Positions 1 to 10,200 of a DNA stretch of 40,564 nt are shown piece by piece; within the stretch, counting starts at the first letter, position 1; each line of letters begins with the position of its first letter. The DNA is taken from NCBI GenBank assembly GCA_028288485.1, contig JAQBNO010000112.1:1-40564 (forward strand). Direction: 5' to 3'. Position numbers and translations under genes: made by a program. The notes below the pieces were generated by a model. The model saw nothing but the letters and a program-made list of their open reading frames with translations, searched no databases and was not told the DNA's origin. This DNA is from Segetibacter sp. GTDB lineage: Bacteria; Bacteroidota; Bacteroidia; Chitinophagales; Chitinophagaceae.

Positions 1-877
1 TCTTAACCAGGTGCTTAGGAACTCCATCAACAGCAGTAATATAAGGAAGGTTGATTTCAGTTTCTGAAGAAGAGCTCAATTCAACTTTAGCTTTTTCAGA
101 AGCCTCTTTTAAACGCTGCCAGCTCATTGGGTCTTTCCTTAAGTCGATATTCTCATCTCCTTTAAACTCTTCGGCTAACCAGTCCATGATCACCTTATCA
201 AAGTCGTCGCCCCCGAGGTGAGTGTCACCATTAGTTGATTTTACTTCAAATACGCCTTCTCCTAATTCAAGAATAGAAATATCGAAAGTACCACCACCAA
301 GGTCGAATACGGCAATTTTTTGGTCGGCGTGTTTTTTATCTAAACCATAAGCCAGTGCAGCAGCAGTAGGCTCATTTATAATACGACGAACATTTAAACC
401 TGCAATTTCACCTGCTTCTTTCGTCGCCTGCCGTTGTGCATCGTTAAAGTAAGCGGGCACGGTAATAACTGCTTCGCTTACTTCTGTTCCAAGATAATCT
501 TCTGCAGTTTTTTTCATTTTCTGCAAAATCATTGCACTAACCTCTTGTGGAGTGTACTGCCGTCCGTCTATGTCAATACGTACGGTATTATTGTCACCTT
601 TTACAACTTTATAGCTCCAATGACCTGTTTCGGTAGTTACTTCGTCAAATTTATGTCCCATGAAACGTTTAACGCTCATGATGGTTTTTGCTGGGTTAGT
701 AATAGCCTGACGCTTAGCTGGATCGCCTACTTTACGTTCACCGTCTTTTATAAAAGCAACGATACTTGGCGTCGTTCTCCTTCCCTCGTCGTTGGCTATA
801 ACCACCGGCTCGTTACCTTCCATTACGGCCACGCAACTGTTGGTGGTTCCAAGGTCAATTCCTATAATCTTTCCCAT
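1..877 (-). CDS. dnaK: Molecular chaperone DnaK (Hsp70), 5' part; the C-terminal part lies outside the window
   Basis: ATP-dependent cytosolic Hsp70 chaperone that folds and disaggregates proteins with DnaJ and GrpE. Reading back from the ATG at 875-877 gives [20 protein letters not shown], the phosphate-1 motif of the Hsp70 ATPase. It is followed by the family signatures [54 protein letters not shown] and [12 protein letters not shown]. About 292 residues are present, most of the nucleotide-binding domain; the gene is cut by the window edge, not broken. A good ribosome-binding site, AAAGGAG, lies five bases before the start, which is unusual for this phylum and fits a highly expressed gene. 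No dnaJ or grpE is visible upstream. Identity is very secure. Confidence 0.98.
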   Translation of the reverse strand, partial: MGKIIGIDLGTTNSCVAVMEGNEPVVIANDEGRRTTPSIVAFIKDGERKVGDPAKRQAITNPAKTIMSVKRFMGHKFDEVTTETGHWSYKVVKGDNNTVRIDIDGRQYTPQEVSAMILQKMKKTAEDYLGTEVSEAVITVPAYFNDAQRQATKEAGEIAGLNVRRIINEPTAAALAYGLDKKHADQKIAVFDLGGGTFDISILELGEGVFEVKSTNGDTHLGGDDFDKVIMDWLAEEFKGDENIDLRKDPMSWQRLKEASEKAKVELSSSSETEINLPYITAVDGVPKHLVK

Positions 878-882
878 AATTT

Positions 883-889
883 CTCCTTT
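883..889 (-). promoter_or_regulatory. Strong Shine-Dalgarno sequence of dnaK
   Basis: On the minus strand AAAGGAG precedes the dnaK ATG by five bases. Most other starts in this window lack such a clear site, so this one confirms the start chosen and suggests strong translation. Confidence 0.7.
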
Positions 890-906
890 AATTTTTATGT
901 TTTGAA

Positions 907-925
907 TGACAACTAACTTTTGTCA
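907..925. promoter_or_regulatory. Inverted repeat TGACAA-N7-TTGTCA upstream of dnaK
   Basis: A 6-bp perfect inverted repeat with a 7-bp spacer lies about 30 bases upstream of the dnaK start, where the promoter would be. It could be an operator. It does not resemble the CIRCE element (TTAGCACTC-N9-GAGTGCTAA). Six-base arms can occur by chance, so this is tentative. Confidence 0.25.
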
Positions 926-1156
926 ATCATTATGCCAAGGGAATGTTAAGTGAAAAAATGGCAGGATACGAAGCTTTACGTAAATAATTGGCGGAATGAT
1001 ACCGAAGAGAAGGACAATTTGTTAGTGCACATTTCACTTTATTGAACATCCTTCCCTGGAACGGGACAGGTAGTGTCATTCACCGCATCCTGCATCACTC
1101 CTGGCAGCGTCAGTTTTTATGTATAGAAAGTAGAATGAGTCCACAACTTTTCTTTG

Positions 1157-1178
1157 AGTAGTAGTAGTAGTAGTAGTA
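1157..1178. repeat. AGT trinucleotide microsatellite, about seven units
   Basis: The sequence is AGT repeated seven times plus one base, in a non-coding gap. Such tracts can vary in length by replication slippage. It is about 120 bases past the stop of the TIR gene and about 280 bases upstream of dnaK, so no regulatory role is evident. Confidence 0.85.
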
Positions 1179-1300
1179 AAAGCAGGCAACCCCTATATAA
1201 AACCAGCTGGTGAAACAAACAACACCACTTTACCCAACAAATTCTTCGACGGTTTGCCTATAACGGCTTTGTTGCGAAGGAACGAAAAGTATCAACTACC

Positions 1301-2377
1301 TTATTGTGCGGTTTCGGCTTTTAAAGCTTCATCAGCTTTTTTTTGCCATTCGTCTGCTTTAGCCGGGTCCTGGCTAACACCCTGTCCTTTTTTATAGCAT
1401 TCTGCCACTGCAGCCATTCCATCGGCGTCTCCATTATCGGCAGCCTTGCTATACCATTCGAAAGCGCTATCAAAATTTTGTTCTACGCCATCTCCGTTCT
1501 CATAGCAAAACGCTACGTTCCACATTCCATGTGCATCACCCGCCTCAGCAATTTTCATGTACCAGTTAAATGCGCTCTCACCGTCTTTTTCGTTAGTATA
1601 AAATGCAGCCGAATCATACATTGCTGCAATCACCGCAGAATCCGGGGTGCTGTCAACTGCTTCTATATTGCCAGTGGTCTCCTCTTCCGTATTGTTTTTG
1701 TCAGAAGATCTGGAGCTCCAAACAAAAATAATAACAAGCAGTGCAAGTATACCTCCACCTATTAAGCGCTTTTTTTGTTTGCTGTTGGAAGGCGCTGGAT
1801 TATGAACAGCAGCGTTTTCTGCCGGTTGAAAACCCTGAGAAGGTTTTACAGTATGTTGAGCCAGCTGCTTATCTGGAAATGGCTTACCGTGATAGCTCTC
1901 CTCTTTCTCGTTAGAAACGGCACCAATATTACCAGGCGAAGATTGAAAAGTGACCGAATCTTCTCGCAAATCACGGCTTTCACGGAGACTGCTTCCAGGG
2001 AGATCTAATGCTGAGAGTAATTGTTTCAAGCCGTCGTCATAATCAGAAGAAAGATCCACATATTGAAGCCGGCTTAACCTGAAGGGCAGTTTAACCTCTT
2101 CTTTAATTATAGGATAAACTTTTTTACCTTCTTCCATTGCAAAATACACTTCGTTCAAAACATTATCAGATGCAATGGAAGCTTTTGAAACGATAAAAAA
2201 CAAAGACTTGCAACTTTCCAGCGCTTTCTCAATTTCAACGTCCCACTTTTCGGCAAGTCGAATATCGAGTTTGTCCAGCCAGACATCTGCCCCGGCTTTT
2301 CTCAAATCCGTAGCAAGTTTCTTTGCAAATTCAAGGTCCTTTCGGGAGTAGCTGATAAAGATTTTCTGGTTTTCCAT
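1301..2377 (-). CDS. TIR-domain protein with a membrane anchor and C-terminal Sel1-like repeats
   Basis: Residues 1-90 form a TIR domain: it opens with KIFISYSRKD, then VWLDKLDIR, and has SKASIASDNVLNEV where Glu76 sits in the position of the NADase catalytic glutamate of active TIR domains. Residues 90-200 are a polar linker. A single hydrophobic segment follows KQKKR at about 204-220, then an acidic stretch, then about three Sel1/TPR-like repeats at 256-350 (SAFEWYSKAADNGDADGMA and similar). The topology predicts a cytosolic TIR domain and extracytoplasmic repeats. Bacterial TIR domains are often NAD-consuming effectors in immunity, and Sel1 repeats mediate protein contacts; a joint sensor role is inference. 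I chose the ATG at 2377, next to the conserved strand, over the ATG 12 codons upstream. No obvious immune-system partner gene is adjacent. Confidence 0.85.
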   Translation of the reverse strand: MENQKIFISYSRKDLEFAKKLATDLRKAGADVWLDKLDIRLAEKWDVEIEKALESCKSLFFIVSKASIASDNVLNEVYFAMEEGKKVYPIIKEEVKLPFRLSRLQYVDLSSDYDDGLKQLLSALDLPGSSLRESRDLREDSVTFQSSPGNIGAVSNEKEESYHGKPFPDKQLAQHTVKPSQGFQPAENAAVHNPAPSNSKQKKRLIGGGILALLVIIFVWSSRSSDKNNTEEETTGNIEAVDSTPDSAVIAAMYDSAAFYTNEKDGESAFNWYMKIAEAGDAHGMWNVAFCYENGDGVEQNFDSAFEWYSKAADNGDADGMAAVAECYKKGQGVSQDPAKADEWQKKADEALKAETAQ

Positions 2378-2534
2378 GTTTTGATTATTGTACCGAAAAT
2401 AAGCAATAAACAATTCATATAATAAAAATCATATAAAATAAGACATGGAAAAATCGTGGCACGTATTATACGAAAAACCCGTTCTAAAAAAAACGTCTTT
2501 CAGCACTCCAGACACTTCTTACACAACAATTGTC

Positions 2535-3029
2535 TTAATGCAAAGTGTGATGCTTGATCTTTTTAACCTTGAATGTAAAATGCTTCTGGCTTAAATAACT
2601 GAAAGTAACAACGAACACGGTTGTTATAATCTTTGCAACAGTAGGCTCAATATGCAGTTGCTCAATTAGAATTTTGAGGAACATATAGTTTAGTGCAATG
2701 CAGGCCAGGACCATGGAAAAATAACGGATCAACTGCACCCTTCCCCTTACATTACTTTCGCTGAAAACGAGGTAGCGGCTATAATAAAAACCTATGGGGA
2801 AAGTGATGCAAAATGCGGCAATCATTGCTGCAATGTGAGGGCTGACAGCAAAATAGCGGAAATGTAATACACCATGCTGGGAGAACTTTTGCTCAAAAAT
2901 GTGAAACAGGATAATGTCTAATAAAGTGTTGGCACCCCCACATGCAGCATACCGGTAAGTCTGCAGGGGCATAAATCTTTTGAAGATGGGGTAAAAAAAG
3001 TCGATAACCTTAACAATCAAATCATTCAT
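2535..3029 (-). CDS. GtrA-like four-helix membrane protein
   Basis: A 164-residue protein of the GtrA/DPMS family. Family members act in moving or handling lipid-linked sugars (for example bactoprenol-linked glucose) in cell-surface polysaccharide synthesis. The typical start of the domain, RYAACGGANTLLDIILFHIF, is at about residues 26-45. Four hydrophobic helices follow, the last ending near YLSQKHFTF, a family-typical C-terminus. The ATG at 3027-3029 has AAAGGAC just upstream. The gene is divergent from argS and 120 bases upstream of the TIR gene on the same strand. The precise substrate cannot be told from sequence. Confidence 0.88.
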   Translation of the reverse strand: MNDLIVKVIDFFYPIFKRFMPLQTYRYAACGGANTLLDIILFHIFEQKFSQHGVLHFRYFAVSPHIAAMIAAFCITFPIGFYYSRYLVFSESNVRGRVQLIRYFSMVLACIALNYMFLKILIEQLHIEPTVAKIITTVFVVTFSYLSQKHFTFKVKKIKHHTLH

Positions 3030-3074
3030 TGTCCTTTCTTTCTAATCGAGCGCGAAGATAAGAGTTGTAAATTG

Positions 3075-3082
3075 TACTTTTG
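3075..3082 (+). promoter_or_regulatory. Putative -7 promoter box TACTTTTG for argS
   Basis: TACTTTTG matches the Bacteroidota -7 consensus TAnnTTTG exactly and lies 20 bases before the argS start. No clear -33 TTTG was found at the usual distance. Confidence 0.45.
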
Positions 3083-3102
3083 CCGCCCAAACCGTTAAAA
3101 GA

Positions 3103-4995
3103 ATGAGTGTTGTTTCGCAGATAAAAATAGTGGCAGCTAAGGCAATTAATGAACTATATAATGTTTCAATGGATGAAACAGGCATATTGGTAAACGCTAC
3201 AAAGCCCGAATTTGAAGGAGAGTATACCGTTGTATTATTTGCATTTGTAAAGCAGTTAAAAAAATCGCCTGAAGTGCTTGGACAGGAGTTGGGTAAATAT
3301 TTATTGGAAAAAAATGTAGAATTATTATCGGGGTTTAATGTTATAAAGGGTTTTCTGAATCTTTCAATCGCAAACAACTACTGGGTTCAATTTCTTGAAA
3401 AAGAATATTCAAACATTTCTTTCGGAAAATCGGCAGCTAACGGAAGAAAAGTGATGGTAGAATACTCCTCACCAAATACTAACAAGCCGTTGCATCTGGG
3501 TCATTTAAGAAATAATTTTTTAGGCTGGAGCACGGCCGAAATTTTAAGATGTTCGGGTAATGAAGTAATCAAAACCTGTATTGTTAACGACCGCGGTATT
3601 CATATTTGCAAAAGCATGTTGGCCTGGCAAAAACATGCTAACGGTGCTACTCCAGAAAGTACTGCTGCTAAGGGCGACCATTTCGTCGGCGATTATTATG
3701 TAAAGTTTGAAGGTGATTTAAAAGAGCAGGCAGAAGTTGTGATGGAACAATTAATAAGCGGGCAGTTAACAGGCTTTAGTGAAGAGGAACAAAATAAAAC
3801 AACAGGGCTGCTACAAGCGTTGGAAAAAGCTACATCTGAAGCAAACAAACAAAAGCAAGGTGAAATAAAAGATGAACTGAAGGAAATTGCAAGGAACAAC
3901 ACACCGATAATGAAGGAAGCAAAACAAATGCTTTACAAATGGGAACAAGGCGACGAGGAAGTGCTGGATCTGTGGCGTAAAATGAATGAATGGGTCTACA
4001 AAGGCTTTGATGAAACCTATAAAAGAATTGGTAGCGATTTTGAAAAAACATACTACGAAAGCAACACTTATCTATTAGGAAAAGACATAGTTGAAGAAGG
4101 TTTACAAAAGGGAGTTTTGTTTAAAAAAGAAGATGGCAGTGTTTGGATCGACCTAACCGACGAAGGCCTTGACCAGAAGCTGCTTTTAAGGAAAGACGGC
4201 ACATCCGTTTATATAACTCAAGACCTTGGTTTGGCCCAATTAAAGTACAATGAGTATAAGATCGACGAAAGCATCTATGTGATCGCCGATGAGCAGATCT
4301 ACCATATGAAGGTGCTGAAACTTATACTTCAAAAATTAGCTGCTCCTTATGCAGCAGGTATTACACACTTAATTTATGGAATGGTGGAACTGCCAACCGG
4401 CAAGATGAAAAGCCGCGAAGGAACGGTGGTAGATGCAGATGATTTGGTGGACGAAATGATAAGGATTGCGAAAGAAAAAACAGAAGAACTGGGAAAGGTT
4501 AAAGACTTCGAAGAAAAAGAACTCGAGGAACTGTATAATACAATTGGATTAGGCGCCTTGAAATTCTTCCTGGTGCGAGTTGACCCGAAAAAACGAATGG
4601 TTTTTAATCCTGAAGAAAGCATCGACTTCCATGGCTTTACCGGTCCATTTGTACAGTACACCCATGCCCGTATAAAAAGCATCCTGCGAAAAGAACAACC
4701 TAAGAAAACTTCCTATTCGTCGGACCTATTTCGTTTAGAAAAAGACATCCTGGTAAATCTTGAGCAGTTTCCAACGATAATATCAGATGCTGCAAGTGAG
4801 CACGACCCTTCAAAGATTGCCATTTATGTTTTCAACCTTGCAAAAACATTCAACTCGTTTTACACAGAACACTCGATAGCAAATGCAGAAACTGAGGAGA
4901 AAAAAGAACTGCGCTTACAATTAGCGCAACTTACGGCACAGGTTCTTAAAACAGGAATGGGCTTGTTAGGAATTAATGTTCCGGAAAGAATGTAA
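3103..4995 (+). CDS. argS: Arginine--tRNA ligase
   Basis: Class I aminoacyl-tRNA synthetase that activates arginine with ATP and loads it on tRNA-Arg. The order of elements is complete for the family: an N-terminal Add-1 domain (about 1-110), the catalytic signature with HLGH at residues 131-134 within SSPNTNKPLHLGHLRNN, the KMSKS-equivalent KMKSREGTVV at about 434, and a C-terminal anticodon-binding helical domain beginning near GPFVQYTHARIKSI and ending LGINVPERM. Its 630 residues are slightly longer than the usual 550-600. An acidic and lysine-rich insertion around residues 200-280 (EEEQNKTTGLLQALEKATSE) accounts for the difference and is common in Bacteroidota ArgS. It is a single-copy housekeeping gene, transcribed divergently from the GtrA-like gene. 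Confidence 0.98.
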   Translation: MSVVSQIKIVAAKAINELYNVSMDETGILVNATKPEFEGEYTVVLFAFVKQLKKSPEVLGQELGKYLLEKNVELLSGFNVIKGFLNLSIANNYWVQFLEKEYSNISFGKSAANGRKVMVEYSSPNTNKPLHLGHLRNNFLGWSTAEILRCSGNEVIKTCIVNDRGIHICKSMLAWQKHANGATPESTAAKGDHFVGDYYVKFEGDLKEQAEVVMEQLISGQLTGFSEEEQNKTTGLLQALEKATSEANKQKQGEIKDELKEIARNNTPIMKEAKQMLYKWEQGDEEVLDLWRKMNEWVYKGFDETYKRIGSDFEKTYYESNTYLLGKDIVEEGLQKGVLFKKEDGSVWIDLTDEGLDQKLLLRKDGTSVYITQDLGLAQLKYNEYKIDESIYVIADEQIYHMKVLKLILQKLAAPYAAGITHLIYGMVELPTGKMKSREGTVVDADDLVDEMIRIAKEKTEELGKVKDFEEKELEELYNTIGLGALKFFLVRVDPKKRMVFNPEESIDFHGFTGPFVQYTHARIKSILRKEQPKKTSYSSDLFRLEKDILVNLEQFPTIISDAASEHDPSKIAIYVFNLAKTFNSFYTEHSIANAETEEKKELRLQLAQLTAQVLKTGMGLLGINVPERM

Positions 4996-5331
4996 GGGCA
5001 TAGCCTTTATAAAGGTTCTTTATCGACCTATCAATTTTACTGATTAATGCTTCAATTATAGCTAACTACCTTTATTCCAACAAATTAGAATAAAACCGGT
5101 TCCTTTATGCCAGTAACCAGGTTCTATCTTTATAACGCATCAGGCAGTTTGTAGCGCAACAATAATTTGAAGTAATACAAATGAGCAGGTGCGAAAGAGA
5201 GGATGGTATTTTTTTTGCGGCATAATTTAATCCGGAACTTATTTCTACAATTCTCTCAGCAATACAACCTTTCTAATAATGTTTTGTATTCAATAAAACC
5301 AATTGTTCTCACTTTTAAACTATTACCAATT
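4996..5331. other. Intergenic region between argS and the catalase gene
   Basis: 336 bases without a credible gene. Just after argS there is a CCTTTATAAAGG palindrome (about 5008-5019) that is too short to call a terminator with confidence. The 3' part is the catalase leader. An open frame runs in from 5203, but it encodes a phenylalanine/leucine-rich leader unlike any catalase N-terminus and is not considered translated. Confidence 0.5.
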
Positions 5332-6969
5332 ATGCCAGATGAAAATGGAAAACAAAACGCACAAGGCAATGGCAGCCCTTTAAGCGGATCTTTAAGTGCA
5401 CCGTCGGAAGGATCTGATATTCTAACCACAAGGCAAGGCCATCCCGTTTATGATAATCAAAATATTCGCACGGTGGGTAATCGCGGACCTGCTACTATGG
5501 AAAATTACCAGTTCCTCGAAAAAATGTCGCATTTCGACCGCGAACGCATACCCGAAAGAGTTGTACATGCACGAGGCACAGGTGCACATGGTTATTTTGA
5601 AGCTTATGGCATGGTAGGAAACGAGCCGGTATCGAAGTATACCCGGGCTAAACTGTTCCAGGAAAAAGGAAAAAGAACCCCGGTTTTCGTTCGCTTCTCT
5701 ACTGTAGGACACGGTAATCATTCTCCTGAAACACTCAGAGATCCGCGTGGCTTTGCAGTTAAGTTTTATACCGAAGATGGTAACTGGGACCTGGTAGGTA
5801 ACAACCTGAAAATATTTTTCATCCGCGACGCCATCAAGTTTCCTGACCTGATCCATTCGCAAAAGCCCGATCCTGTTACAAATATTCAAAGCGGTGAACG
5901 TATTTTCGACTTTATCTGTAATTCGCCTGAATCTACTCACATGGCCACTTTCTTATTCTCGCCGTGGGGAATTCCTGCTAATTACCGGCACATGCAAGGT
6001 TCCGGCGTGAATACGTATAAATGGGTAAACCAGGAAGGTGTAGGCGTGTTGGTAAAATACCATTGGGAGCCCGTTCAGGGAATTAAAAACCTGACCCAGG
6101 CCCAGGCGCAGGAGATACAGGGAAAGAACTTTAACCACGCCACACAGGACCTTTACGAAGCGATTGAAAGAGGTGATTTTCCTCAGTGGGAATTGAATGT
6201 TCAGATAATGGAAGACGGTGAACATCCTGAACTAGATTTTGATCCTTTGGATGACACGAAGATCTGGCCCAAAGACCAGTTTCCATGGTTGCCTGTTGGT
6301 AAAATGACTCTTGACAGGAACCCAACGAATTTCTTTGCTGAAGTTGAGCAATCGGCTTTCGGTACGGGCGTTCTGGTTGACGGCTTAGATTTCTCTGATG
6401 ATAAAATGTTGCAGGGCCGTACGTTCTCTTACTCAGATACCCAGCGGTACAGGGTCGGGGCAAATTATTTACAATTGCCGATTAATGCTCCTAAAAAACA
6501 GGTAGCAACCAATCAAAGAGATGGACAAATGGCGTACAGGCAGGATATCGTTCCCGGATTAAATCCGCACATTAACTATGAGCCGTCAAGCTTAGGTGGG
6601 TTAAGAGAATCTCCAAGAGCAGGCAAAGAGCATACGCCTTCTTATTCGGCAAATCTTGTCCGTCAAAAAATCGACCGAACCAACGATTTTAAACAAGCCG
6701 GAGAAACTTACAGGAATTTCGAAGACTGGGAAAGAGACGATCTTATTTCAAATCTTGTAAACACGCTGGCCAATGCCAACAAGATTATACAGGATAAAAT
6801 GATCGAGAACTTTACCAGGGCTGATGCTGACTACGGACGTCGTGTAGCAGAAGGTTTGAAAACTGCAGTTGCAAATAAAGGTATTGTTAGTGCACCGTCA
6901 GGAGCAACCAAAACCGAAGAAGCGGTAAAACAAGCCGAGGCAATAGCTACAGAAGCAAAGCCGTATTAG
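5332..6969 (+). CDS. Haem catalase (monofunctional, KatA/KatE type)
   Basis: Converts hydrogen peroxide to water and oxygen and protects against oxidative stress in the cytosol. From the ATG at 5332 the protein has 545 residues, near the size of small-subunit catalases with a C-terminal extension. Landmarks are the distal His79 in [15 protein letters not shown], the distal Asn region [20 protein letters not shown], and the proximal haem-ligand Tyr of [12 protein letters not shown] at about residue 367. The last 60 residues are alanine- and lysine-rich and poorly conserved. An upstream in-frame ATG at 5203 would add 43 residues with no homology to the family, so the start next to [10 protein letters not shown] is preferred. 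A hairpin terminator follows at 7006-7040, so the gene is monocistronic. Confidence 0.95.
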   Translation: MPDENGKQNAQGNGSPLSGSLSAPSEGSDILTTRQGHPVYDNQNIRTVGNRGPATMENYQFLEKMSHFDRERIPERVVHARGTGAHGYFEAYGMVGNEPVSKYTRAKLFQEKGKRTPVFVRFSTVGHGNHSPETLRDPRGFAVKFYTEDGNWDLVGNNLKIFFIRDAIKFPDLIHSQKPDPVTNIQSGERIFDFICNSPESTHMATFLFSPWGIPANYRHMQGSGVNTYKWVNQEGVGVLVKYHWEPVQGIKNLTQAQAQEIQGKNFNHATQDLYEAIERGDFPQWELNVQIMEDGEHPELDFDPLDDTKIWPKDQFPWLPVGKMTLDRNPTNFFAEVEQSAFGTGVLVDGLDFSDDKMLQGRTFSYSDTQRYRVGANYLQLPINAPKKQVATNQRDGQMAYRQDIVPGLNPHINYEPSSLGGLRESPRAGKEHTPSYSANLVRQKIDRTNDFKQAGETYRNFEDWERDDLISNLVNTLANANKIIQDKMIENFTRADADYGRRVAEGLKTAVANKGIVSAPSGATKTEEAVKQAEAIATEAKPY

Positions 6970-7005
6970 AACCAGGATTTTTTGGATTTGTATAGATATC
7001 GATGA

Positions 7006-7040
7006 CATAAAAGGTCTGGCGTTTCGTCGGGCCTTTTATG
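7006..7040 (+). terminator. Hairpin terminator after the catalase gene
   Basis: CATAAAAGGtC pairs with GGCCTTTTATG across a short GC-containing loop, 37 bases after the catalase stop. The U-run is inside the descending arm (CCTTTTATG), a common layout for bidirectional terminators in AT-rich genomes. Confidence 0.65.
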
Positions 7041-7065
7041 ATTCCACTTACTGATTAAAAGAGCT

Positions 7066-7255
7066 GTTTGGTAACCAGCTTAAGTTTTTATGGCATCTTT
7101 TGTTGTGTCACTCACTTCTGCGGCATATCATTAATCATCTTTTTATTTTAGTGTATACTATCCTAAACTATTCGCTTCTGCGGTGAGAAGCCGTCGAAAG
7201 TACAAGTGAGTGACACAACGATGTTGAAAAAAGTGATCAGGCTGGTAACAAAAAA
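7066..7255. repeat. Inverted pair of the dispersed repeat, MITE-like (about 190 bp)
   Basis: The left unit runs from GTTTGGTAACCAGC (about 7066) to GTTGTGTCACTCACTT (7102-7117). The right unit is its inverse, AAGTGAGTGACACAAC (7204-7219), followed by GCTGGTAACAAAAAA. The 16-bp inner arms are perfectly complementary and the outer GGTAACCAGC / GCTGGTAAC blocks also pair. The element fills the gap between the catalase terminator and the 3' end of the sensor kinase gene, and contains no ORF. Confidence 0.75.
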
Positions 7256-7266
7256 ATAAATCGTAT

Positions 7267-10200
7267 CTAACCGGGCAAACCTACCAAAGGCAGCAATACA
7301 TGAAAAGTTGTTCCTTTACCTTCTTCAGTGTCGAACCAAATGCGGCCGTTTGCTTTTTCAACTATTCCCTTGCACATAGCAAGACCAAGGCCTGTTCCCG
7401 ATGATTTGGTTGTAAAATTTGGTGTAAAAATTTTTTCCTGCTTTTCTACAGGTATGCCTGATCCCTCATCTGTAATATTGATCTGTAGCTTATTGGCGTT
7501 TATGTCTTCGGTAATAGTAATGGGTATAATTTCCTTGCCTTCAGATGCCTCGACAGCATTTTGAAAAAGATTGGTAAAAAGGCGGTTCATTTGCGACCGG
7601 TCGGCCTTAATTAAAGCAGGTTCACGGGGACAATCAAGCTTAATATCGAGCTTCGAGTTGGCGCTATACAGGTTAATAAGAGAGCATAATACTTCATTCA
7701 CATCGAACACTTCAAACTTTACGTTTCCAATGTTGGCAAATTGCGAAAACTCTGATGCTATTTTAGCGAGCTGGTCTATTTGCTCTACCAGTGTAGCAGA
7801 AACCTTCTGCGACAATTCCTGCATATTCGGGTTCTTTTCCTGTATTGCCCTTTGCAGGTACTGGATACTCAGCTTCATCGGCGTCAACGGATTCTTTATT
7901 TCATGTGCCACCTGTCGCGCCATTTCGCGCCACGCTCCTTCCCTTTCACTTTTCGCCAATGCCTGCGCACTCTCTTCAAGCTTCCTTACCATTTTGTTGT
8001 ATTCATTCACCAAAGCGCCTATTTCGTCGTTTGTGTTCCAGGTAATTTCTTCATTCGCCTTGCCAAGATTGATATCTTTCATTTTATCACCAATGAGTGT
8101 AAATGAATTGGTGATGCGATTGGTGAGTAAAACAGAAATGGCGCCGGCTACAACAAATATGAAAGCATTCAGGTTGATGAGCGTAACAAGGAAATTCGAA
8201 ATCTCCTGCGTTAGTTCGTTTTGTGTGTTGAGATAAGGAATATTAAGGTATGCATAAGGTTTTCCCGAAGCATCGTTGACGGGAACATAAATACTTAAAA
8301 ATGAAAAGTGACTTACATTTTCTTTTTGAATTACCCTTATATTTTTGTTGAAATGAAGTTTGTAATAAGCGACCGGTTCCATCATATCGCTTAAGACCCG
8401 TTTTTTATAGATATAAGGTTGAGTAGAAACTTTAAGATTGCCATTGAGATCGTAAAAATTAACGTCAACATTATGTATCTCCGAAATTTCTTCAACTGTT
8501 CGTTCCAGCTTGTTTTTAGCACCCAGGTCGTAGATCTTCAATGCATCATCAAAAATTTCATGATTTGCTATCTGGCTTTGTATTTCATTCGATAATATAG
8601 TTATTGCTTTTACCAGCCGTTCGCGATTCGTTTGGTCGAAACGATTTATATAAAAAGTAACGGTTGCAATGGCAATTACGAGGAAAGAAAAAATGCTGAG
8701 AAAGATAATGGTGCCTTGAATTTGGGTACGAAAACTAAAGCGAAGGCCGTGCTTAATCCTGTTAAACCTAAGCTTATACCTGATTAAAAAGTCACCCACC
8801 TGGAACATTACGACTATAAAAAGAAAAGAGCTAAATAAATAGGCAAACAACGTAATGGATTCAAAAAACAGGGAATTGTTCTTTACAATAATCACCATCC
8901 GGTTATGGCCGGCATTATACCACAACTCGTTAAAATCTCCAATATTCCTTAGCTCAAATTCCTGCCGCGGTACACTAGGTGGCAGACGGGATAAAAAATT
9001 ATAATCACCATAATTTTTAATGAGCTCGCCCTTGTTATAAATGGCATAAGCATAATTTACGTCCAGGTCTGTTTCTACATCTTTTACCTGTTTAAAAAGT
9101 TCGGGATATAAAGCCTCGCTTTTATATTGTTTCGGTTCTGCCACCACAAAAAAGTATCCCTGCACCTGCCCTTCATTATCCTGGATCTTTTTTTCATATA
9201 AATAACTGAAAGCATTGGCGTCGTTCTCATAATAATACATGTCAGGGTGCGAGGTTCCCTTGCTCCTGTTTATGATCATGCTGTAGATTACATCATACGA
9301 AACTGCATCATCATTGTATAAGGGCTGGTAGTCTTTATCGTAGGTATATAACCGGGTTTCATACTTGTTTAAGTAGCCTGAAAAGTTCTCGTTGATAAGA
9401 CTGTCTTTGATAAATTTGTTCGTTGTTTCGTTGCCGAAACGATTGAAATTATTTGAAAGGAAGGTATTTGTAATGTTGGTAATGCCTATGCTTAAAGATG
9501 TCTCAGCAAAGGGGTCAGCCTGGGTAGCGAGACGGTCGGCCATTTTTTTACGTTGTTCAAATTCAACAAAACGGTTCTGGTAAATGATGAGAGCACTGAT
9601 ACTTCCGGCAAATAAGATTAACCAGATTAAAAAGAATGAAGAACGGAGAATAGGAACAAAAATATCTTCCTTCCTGAACTCCATTAGTAGCATGAACAAT
9701 AATAACCAAACCAGCACAATCAGGTTACTTGAAGCAGCAGGATCATTGATATGAACAGACAGGTATATTAAGCCAATGATGGCAACACAAAGGTATTTTC
9801 CATAAACAGGTACGTCGACAGACTTGTAGATAAACAGTAAGACAATATGGCTGAAATGGAAGAATGAAAGAATAATAAAGCAGAGAATTATAAAGCTCAG
9901 CACTGAATAAATGTTGAGACTTAAAAAATTTGTTACATCAAACGAAATTTTCGAATCTACGATCAGGCTCCTGATGATACCGGCAGCAGTAAAAGAAAGA
10001 ATAATTAAAAAAACACATAATAACGCAGTAACAAACCAGCCCCTGTTTCCTGTTATCTTTTTTACATTTTTAAAATAATTGATACCCGCAATCTTTACGA
10101 AACTTATTACCCAGAAAAGCAGGATCATATTGATAAACAGGTCGCCTAAAGAAGGATGAAAGGCGTTTGAAGCGTAAACAGCCGGATCAAACAGATCGAG

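Larger units (their letters stand above)
878..1300. other. Intergenic region between dnaK and the TIR gene
   Basis: 423 bases with no convincing ORF. It holds the dnaK leader and inverted repeat, a degenerate copy of the window's dispersed repeat near 1070-1089, a GGGACAGGTAGTGTC block shared in inverse orientation with 15758-15772, and an AGT microsatellite at 1157-1178. No RNA gene was recognised. Confidence 0.6.

Noticed and set aside
434-916. Plus-strand open frame of 160 codons opposite dnaK
   Set aside because: It is the antisense shadow of the highly conserved dnaK reading frame and has no homology or normal composition.
878-960. CIRCE element at dnaK
   Set aside because: No TTAGCACTC-N9-GAGTGCTAA-like sequence was found on either strand.
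1157-1178. CRISPR-like or tandem array
   Set aside because: It is a three-base microsatellite; no regularly spaced repeats with unique spacers occur anywhere in the window.
5203-5331. N-terminal extension of the catalase from an earlier ATG
   Set aside because: The 43 extra residues are Phe/Leu/Ser-rich, do not resemble catalases, and the ATG at 5332 gives the normal N-terminus.
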